Of a stretch of 11,003 nt of DNA, positions 7,114 to 11,003 are shown piece by piece. Origin of the DNA: Chrysochromulina parva. Its lineage: Eukaryota > Haptophyta > Prymnesiales > Chrysochromulinaceae. The stretch's first letter is position 1. The number at the start of each line of letters is the position of its first letter. A model generated the notes under the pieces. The model made no database searches. It saw nothing but the letters and a program-made list of their open reading frames with translations, and was not told the DNA's origin. The stretch is taken from assembly GCA_002887195.1 (NCBI GenBank), contig PJAB01002009.1, positions 1-11,003 on the forward strand, in the 5' to 3' direction. A program made the position numbers and the translations under genes.

Positions 7114-7117
7114 GCCC

Positions 7118-10100
7118 ATGCTACACTCGTTATTCTCATCATCACTCACCGGCTATCATCGAGCACCACCGGCGGATCACCGTGCTGGAAACCATGAAGC
7201 GAAAGATCAACATCTTTCCAAACAGCCGTCCAAGTCAATTAGGAGCATTGCTGCCTCTGCCCGTGTCGCAAGAGTGGCAAGGGTGGCGATACACTTGCCG
7301 CTCGCAATGCTCATCCTGCTGCTACCGGCGGTGACCGGCTCACCGTCGCCGCCGCCGCCTCCTTCACCACCGCCATCGCCACCACCACCTTCGCCACCGC
7401 CACCGTCTCCGCCTCCATCACCGCCACCGCCCTCGCCTCCACCAAGCCCTCCACCGCCGCCCTCGCCGCCTCCGCCTCTGCCGCCCGCTCCCAACGGCGG
7501 CTATCTTCCACCATCGCCAAACCCAAGGCGCCCGCCACCGTTGCCGCCACCTCCTTCATTCCCCCCACCTGCCTCACCACCACCCTCGCCACCCCCGCCC
7601 TCGCCCCCACCCTCGCCACCTCCTTCGCCGCCGCCAGAGCCCCCGAACCCGCCTCCATCGCCGCCACCGCCATCACCGCCGCCACGCCCACCGCCTCCCT
7701 CGCCGCCGCCCATGCCACCACCCTCGCCGCCGCCTTCCCCACCCCCTCTCCCACCGCCGTCTCCTCCGCCCATTCCGCCTCCACCCAGCCCGCCGACGCC
7801 GGCACCACCCCCATCGCCACCACCTCCCTCGCTGCCGCCCAAACCGCCGCCACCCTCGCCGCCTCCGCCCTCGCCGCCACCCTCGCCGCCCGTACCTCCA
7901 CCAGCTCCGCCAGCGCCACCCTCAGCGCCGCCAGCGTTCCCGCCACCTAGCCCGCCGCCGCCACGATCGCCGCCGCAACCACCCGACCTTCCACCCCCTT
8001 CGGCGCCGCCAATGCCGCCTCCGAGCCCGCCACCGCCGTCGCCACCGCCACTGCCGCCGCCACTGCCGCCGCCGCCGTCGCCGCCGTCGGCCCCACCTTC
8101 GCCTCCAAGCCCACCCAGGCCACCTCCGCAGCCACCCGCGCCCCCGCGGTCGCCACCTGCGCCTCCACATGGCCCTCCCCCTGCGCCGCCACCCACGCCA
8201 CCTGCACCGCCCACGCCACCCGCACCACCTGCACCACCCGCGCGGCCGCCCGCACCGTTGACCTGGTTCGTGACGATGATGAACGCCGCTGCGCTCCAGG
8301 CAAATCAGTTGCCCTCCGTCTCCAAGTACGCCTTCGACCTGGCCGCGCAACTCAACGGCCTGAACGAGGTGAGCGTGAGCGCCTCGCCGTCTGGCGGCGG
8401 CGGCGGCGAGGCCAAGAGCGCCCGCATCGCGCTGCGCGAGACGGCCTTCAACCTACTCTTCAGCGCCCTCGCCAACGGCGTGAACGTACACCAGATGAGC
8501 GCCCCTGCTCTGATGATCACCGCAGACGCCGTCGCCACGCTCGCCTCTGTGCCGGACGAGCTGAGTTCGGACACCGTGTTCGCGGCGAGCGTGTTCTTGG
8601 GTGAGATCGGCGAGGCTGTCGGGCGCAACGCCTCACGCGACATCGGCCCCAATGTCGTCAACCACCTCGCCGACGCCGTCGGCCGCCTCACCAACTGCCT
8701 CGCGCATGCAGTGCAGACGCTCGAAGGACAGGCCGCCATGCCGCCGCCACCACCGCCGCCGCCTTCGCCGACCACGCCGCCCTTGCCGCCCTCGCCGCCG
8801 TCGCTGCCGTTGCCCCCGACGAATCCGCCCAACGCGAGTTCAAACGTAAGTGGCACAGTGGGCACCTCGCCGGCCAGGGTCGTGGACGAAGTGACGCCGA
8901 ACTCAAGATTGACCGCGCTCGGTGTCGCGCGTTCACTGCATCGGGCCACTGCAACCTCGTTGCTGCGCATATCGCGTTCGATGCTCGAGGGCGCGATGCG
9001 GATGTGGAGTACAGACTCGCCGCGTTCGGCGGCGCCGCCGATGCTCTCCGGCGATGCTGCGGGCACGAGCATCGTGCTCCGCCGCGTCATCGACCACGCG
9101 TGCGATGCCTCAGAGCTTGTGCAGCTCGACGCCGACGCGGACAGCGCCCACGTCGCCCTGTCAGTCGCGGCGCTGTGCGATGCCAACGGGCGGAGCGGCG
9201 ACGCGCAGGTGCAGGCGGCGGGTGCGATGATCCGGTACGCGACGCTCACAGGAGTCGCGCCGCCTGCTGAGCCACTCGCCGCCGTCAGCGGAGCGAGTGA
9301 CGTCGCGATCATGTCTTCCTGGGCTAACCCGTTCGCGCCCTTTGCGTCCACGAACGAGACAGCCTCTCGCGTGCTCAGCCTGCACCACTGGCATGCTAGT
9401 CCGGGCGTGCCGCCTGGGGCCGCCGGCAACGCCACAGCCAATGCGACCGGGACTGCAGGCGCGGGGCGCCGCTTGCAGACACTCCTTCCGAACGCCGCTC
9501 TCGTCACGGTTTCCCCGGCTGAAGCCAACTTGACCGACGTGGTGCTGACGCTGCCGCTCAAGCTGACGAGCTACCTCTTCCCTCGTGGCGTGCCCGATCA
9601 CTGGATGGGCACGTACGATGAGGCTGTGACCAGCCGCGCCGCACTCGACGGCCTGAGCTTGCGCTGGGACTGCACGCCGCCGCCGCCGCCGCCCTCGCCG
9701 CCGCCCGTGCCGCCAGCGCGACCGCCAAGCCCGCCCCAGCCTCCGAGAGGCCCATCGCCCAAGCCGCCGCCCACGAGCCCGGCGCCCTCGCCGCCACCCC
9801 CATCGCCGCCGCCCTCGCGCCCGCCGCCCAGCCCGCGTCCCAAATCGCCGCCGCCGCCCTCGCCACCGCCGCCCTCGCCGCCGCCGCTCGTGCCGCCCTC
9901 GTTCCCGCCATCGTCGCCGTACCAGGTGACGATTGTCAACGTGGTGTCAGTAGGTGGTGACCTGAGCGCCATGAGTCCTAGCACTTTCGCCAACGCTATG
10001 ATTGCAGCCTCGACCAGGCCGGGCCAGACACCGTCGTCTTTGAGCGTCACGGTGGTGAACACGGTGACGATTGCCTATCAAGACGCGGCGCTCGTAGCCC

Positions 10101-11003
10101 CTTCGCTGCAGGCGAGCTACTGTGCTGGCCTGCTCCAGGGCTGCTCGGTGGTGCCCTCAAGCAGCGGCACGAGCGGTCGGCTGCGCGAGAGGCGTATGGA
10201 CGCCTCGAGCGCCCTCGTGTTCAGCCTGGTTGCCTACCCGTCGAGTGACACGTCCATGCCGATCACCGGCCCGAACAGCCTTGCGTCGCAGGCGCGAGAC
10301 CTTACCCAGGCCACCTTCCCCGGGCAGGTCATCCCACCGCCGGCTACAATGGCGAGAGCCCGGACCTCAGTGATCGTGCAGCCTTCGAGCGGATCGCCAG
10401 ATGCGGCGAGCATCACCGCGCAGCAACCTACCAATGCAGACATGATGATCGCGATGGGACACGCGTTCCCAAGCATCCCTGTGTACTACTTCAACGCCGC
10501 CAGCAGCAGCCTTGCACCGCCTGCACCGCCGCCGCCGCCGCCTCCTGGTGCTCCGCCGCCACCCGAGCCTCCGCCCCCAAGTCCACCGCCGCCTCGCCCG
10601 CCGCCGTTCCCACCGTATGCACCGCCGCCACTGCCTCCAGTGCCCGTGGATGGTAACGGTTTCGCTATCGCCTACTCGCCGCCGCCGCCCAATCCCCCCC
10701 CGCCGAGCCCGCCACCTCCCAGCCCACCTCCTCCGAGCCCTCCGCCCAAACCACCGCCACCGTCGCCACCTCCACCATCACCACCACCAAGGCCACCTCC
10801 GCCGTCGCCACCGCCACCGTCGCCGCCACCACCGTCGCCGCCTCCGCCGTCGCCGCCTCCGCCGTCGCCGCCTCCGCCGTCGCCGCCTCCGCCGTCGCCA
10901 CCACCGTCACCTCCGCCGTCGCCACCACCCCCATCGCCCCCGCCGTCACCGCCTCCGCCATCGCCACCACCACCCTCGCCACCGCCCGAGCCACCACCCT
11001 CTC
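7118..11003 (+). CDS. Giant secreted SPPPP-rich (pherophorin/extensin-like) glycoprotein, 3' partial
   Basis: One plus-strand frame stays open from ATG 7118 (in-frame stop at 7103-7105) to the right edge: at least 1295 codons and no stop. Residues 1-55 are polar and basic; 56-73 are hydrophobic (VAIHLPLAMLILLLPAVT), acting as a signal anchor or late signal peptide. Then come proline block 1 (75-380), domain A (381-541), block 2 (542-571), domain B (572-853), block 3 (854-934), domain C (935-1133), and block 4 (1134 to the edge, broken by VPVDGNGFAIAY at 1175-1186). The blocks are SPPP/SPPPP, the substrate of prolyl-4-hydroxylation and arabinosylation in algal and plant walls. Domain A contains ATLASVPDELSSDTVFAA, resembling REJ/GAIN-type helical regions. 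Domains A and B hold sequons; C has a furin-like RERR (1023-1026). The role is probably cell wall or surface matrix; the domains themselves are not identified with confidence. The start is the least certain part: ATG 7307 (Met64) or an upstream exon are alternatives. Confidence 0.78.
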   Translation, partial: MLHSLFSSSLTGYHRAPPADHRAGNHEAKDQHLSKQPSKSIRSIAASARVARVARVAIHLPLAMLILLLPAVTGSPSPPPPPSPPPSPPPPSPPPPSPPPSPPPPSPPPSPPPPPSPPPPLPPAPNGGYLPPSPNPRRPPPLPPPPSFPPPASPPPSPPPPSPPPSPPPSPPPEPPNPPPSPPPPSPPPRPPPPSPPPMPPPSPPPSPPPLPPPSPPPIPPPPSPPTPAPPPSPPPPSLPPKPPPPSPPPPSPPPSPPVPPPAPPAPPSAPPAFPPPSPPPPRSPPQPPDLPPPSAPPMPPPSPPPPSPPPLPPPLPPPPSPPSAPPSPPSPPRPPPQPPAPPRSPPAPPHGPPPAPPPTPPAPPTPPAPPAPPARPPAPLTWFVTMMNAAALQANQLPSVSKYAFDLAAQLNGLNEVSVSASPSGGGGGEAKSARIALRETAFNLLFSALANGVNVHQMSAPALMITADAVATLASVPDELSSDTVFAASVFLGEIGEAVGRNASRDIGPNVVNHLADAVGRLTNCLAHAVQTLEGQAAMPPPPPPPPSPTTPPLPPSPPSLPLPPTNPPNASSNVSGTVGTSPARVVDEVTPNSRLTALGVARSLHRATATSLLRISRSMLEGAMRMWSTDSPRSAAPPMLSGDAAGTSIVLRRVIDHACDASELVQLDADADSAHVALSVAALCDANGRSGDAQVQAAGAMIRYATLTGVAPPAEPLAAVSGASDVAIMSSWANPFAPFASTNETASRVLSLHHWHASPGVPPGAAGNATANATGTAGAGRRLQTLLPNAALVTVSPAEANLTDVVLTLPLKLTSYLFPRGVPDHWMGTYDEAVTSRAALDGLSLRWDCTPPPPPPSPPPVPPARPPSPPQPPRGPSPKPPPTSPAPSPPPPSPPPSRPPPSPRPKSPPPPSPPPPSPPPLVPPSFPPSSPYQVTIVNVVSVGGDLSAMSPSTFANAMIAASTRPGQTPSSLSVTVVNTVTIAYQDAALVAPSLQASYCAGLLQGCSVVPSSSGTSGRLRERRMDASSALVFSLVAYPSSDTSMPITGPNSLASQARDLTQATFPGQVIPPPATMARARTSVIVQPSSGSPDAASITAQQPTNADMMIAMGHAFPSIPVYYFNAASSSLAPPAPPPPPPPGAPPPPEPPPPSPPPPRPPPFPPYAPPPLPPVPVDGNGFAIAYSPPPPNPPPPSPPPPSPPPPSPPPKPPPPSPPPPSPPPRPPPPSPPPPSPPPPSPPPPSPPPPSPPPPSPPPPSPPPSPPPSPPPPSPPPSPPPPSPPPPSPPPEPPPS
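7340..8257 (+). repeat. Proline-rich block 1 (about 306 residues)
   Basis: Nearly every codon is Pro or Ser, in SPPP and SPPPP units with occasional Ala, Arg, Leu, Asn, Lys and Met. All four proline codons (CCG, CCC, CCA, CCT) are mixed irregularly, so nucleotide copies are divergent even where the protein pattern repeats. This points to an old repeat held at protein level. The minus strand reads as glycine-rich and stays open; that is a by-product. Confidence 0.88.
8258..8740 (+). other. Domain A of the SPPPP protein, REJ/GAIN-like helical stretch
   Basis: Residues 381-541 are non-proline and mostly helix-forming, starting LTWFVTMMNAAALQ. A Gly5 run (about residue 430) is the only low-complexity part. 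The segment ATLASVPDELSSDTVFAA followed by a long helix resembles the repeated 'L..lt..p.els' pattern of REJ domains and of GAIN subdomain A in polycystins and adhesion receptors. One NAS sequon lies near 8630. The resemblance is by eye and weak. Confidence 0.4.
8831..9676 (+). other. Domain B of the SPPPP protein
   Basis: Residues 572-853 join a helical first half (SRLTALGVARSLHRATATSL) to a strand-rich second half (VVLTLPLKLTSYLFPRG). There are several sequons (NAS 572, NVS 576, then NET, NAT, NAT, NLT), a GRRLQ dibasic site near 9465-9480, and an end at LRWDCT just before proline block 3. The order helix-rich then strand-rich, ending in WDC, recalls a GAIN domain, but the full GPS cysteine/tryptophan pattern is absent. 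Confidence 0.4.
9677..9919 (+). repeat. Proline-rich block 3 (about 81 residues)
   Basis: This SPPP/SPPPP block with Lys and Arg interruptions (PSPKPPP, SPRPKSPPPP) connects domains B and C. Basic residues within SPPPP stretches are typical of extensin-like modules. Codon choice is biased to CCG and CCC compared with block 1. Confidence 0.85.
9920..10516 (+). other. Domain C of the SPPPP protein, with RERR site
   Basis: Residues 935-1133 begin YQVTIVNVVSVGGDLSAMSP and continue with SLSVTVVNTVTIAYQ, an alternating hydrophobic pattern of beta strands around a helix (TFANAMIAA). Two cysteines (YCAGLLQGC) follow. RLRERR (1021-1026) matches the R-X-R-R furin consensus. The second half (PITGPNSLASQARDL to IPVYYFNAASSS) is of unknown type. 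A strand-helix-strand pattern like this, with 'GGDLS.....F', recurs in algal surface proteins as I recall, but I cannot name the family. Confidence 0.4.
10517..11003 (+). repeat. Proline-rich block 4, running off the right edge
   Basis: This is a prolyl block of at least 162 residues, split by one 12-residue non-proline linker (10640-10675). After the linker it becomes almost pure (SPPPP)n. Within it, 10832-10891 consists of four perfect copies of ccgtcgccgcctccg, and the flanks (10790-11000) are close variants. The block continues beyond the window. Confidence 0.9.

Larger units (their letters stand above)
6634..7117. other. Intergenic region with clustered micro-duplications, leader of the SPPPP gene
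   Basis: This 484-bp gap holds the 3' region of the upstream gene and the promoter/leader of the downstream one. I see no supported gene. A frame from 6963 (MPRFESRRKRLSRNR...) stays open to the TAG at 7107-7109, but it is short. It crosses a donor-like cggtaagc at 7067-7074, so an upstream exon cannot be ruled out. The region is less GC-rich than the genes and contains several 7-11 bp direct repeats, listed separately, plus gttaaaaacgttaac (6791-6805) and a second gttaac-like site (gttaacg, 6833-6839). Confidence 0.5.

Noticed and set aside
7194..7334. ATG at 7194 with good context (accATGa)
   Set aside because: It opens a 46-codon frame out of phase with the SPPPP frame and ends at TGA 7332-7334. 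It could be an overlapping upstream ORF only if the true start is Met64; no other support.
7207..8350. Several minus-strand glycine-rich frames
   Set aside because: GGGDGGG and similar patterns are the reverse complement of proline and serine codons of block 1. No independent start, domain or signal supports them.
8846..8851. Perfect donor-like gtaagt within domain B
   Set aside because: The frame stays open and domain-like through and beyond it, and no good acceptor restores a better protein. Treated as chance unless junction reads show otherwise.
8305..9561. Minus-strand open frame of 418 codons
   Set aside because: It is antisense to domains A, B and proline block 2 of the plus-strand frame, which is open over 3.9 kb. 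Its composition (Ala/Ser/Gly/Thr with a Gly run opposite the prolines) and lack of motifs mark it as a by-product of GC-rich third positions.
10832..10891. CRISPR-like array
   Set aside because: Units are 15 bp, head-to-tail with no spacers and in frame with SPPPP codons.
9558..10997. Minus-strand Ala/Gly/Val-rich frames near the right end
   Set aside because: They are antisense of SPPPP blocks 3 and 4, with low-complexity translation only.
1..11003. Mobile element, tRNA or rRNA genes
   Set aside because: No transposase, reverse transcriptase, terminal repeats, tRNA cloverleaf or rRNA-like stretch was recognised on either strand.

Overview
The window looks like compact nuclear DNA of a photosynthetic protist (a microalga). 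It is GC-rich and has five protein genes separated by only about 230-480 bp. Each gene reads as one uninterrupted frame with no intron needed. The gene set is eukaryotic: a cyclic-nucleotide-binding domain, a plastid-type CbbY-like sugar phosphatase, a class III phosphatidylinositol 3-kinase (VPS34) closest by eye to plant enzymes around its activation loop, a probable secretory-pathway glycosyltransferase, and a giant hydroxyproline-rich (SPPPP) surface glycoprotein. A green alga or a haptophyte would both fit. The sequence alone does not decide, and no ribosomal or organellar marker is present.

Layout: (1) positions 2-457, plus strand, the 3' end of a gene encoding a C-terminal cyclic-nucleotide-binding domain, cut by the left edge. 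(2) 458-926, a convergent intergenic region with an A/T island. (3) 927-1865, minus strand, a CbbY-like HAD phosphatase with a probable transit peptide. (4) 1866-2094, a short spacer. (5) 2095-4842, minus strand, complete VPS34. (6) 4843-5295, a divergent spacer that must hold promoters for both neighbours. (7) 5296-6633, plus strand, a putative glycosyltransferase-like membrane or secreted protein. (8) 6634-7117, a spacer rich in short tandem duplications. (9) 7118 to the right edge, plus strand, a reading frame of at least 1295 codons with four proline-rich blocks alternating with three non-proline domains. It has no stop inside the window.

The frame at 7118-11003 is the most notable item. 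It runs off the right edge and is easy to miss, because long glycine-rich open frames on the minus strand (antisense of proline codons) hide it. It predicts a pherophorin/extensin-like protein with an N-terminal hydrophobic segment, N-glycosylation sequons, a helical REJ/GAIN-like stretch and a furin-like RERR site. Its last proline block contains perfect 15-bp repeats, which points to recent repeat expansion.

No operon-like logic links the genes. Cyclic-nucleotide signalling, xylulose-bisphosphate clean-up in the plastid, endosomal PI3P synthesis, glycan modification and cell-surface matrix are separate functions. Genes 4 and 5 could both belong to the secretory/cell-covering programme, but that is inference from adjacency and predicted location only.
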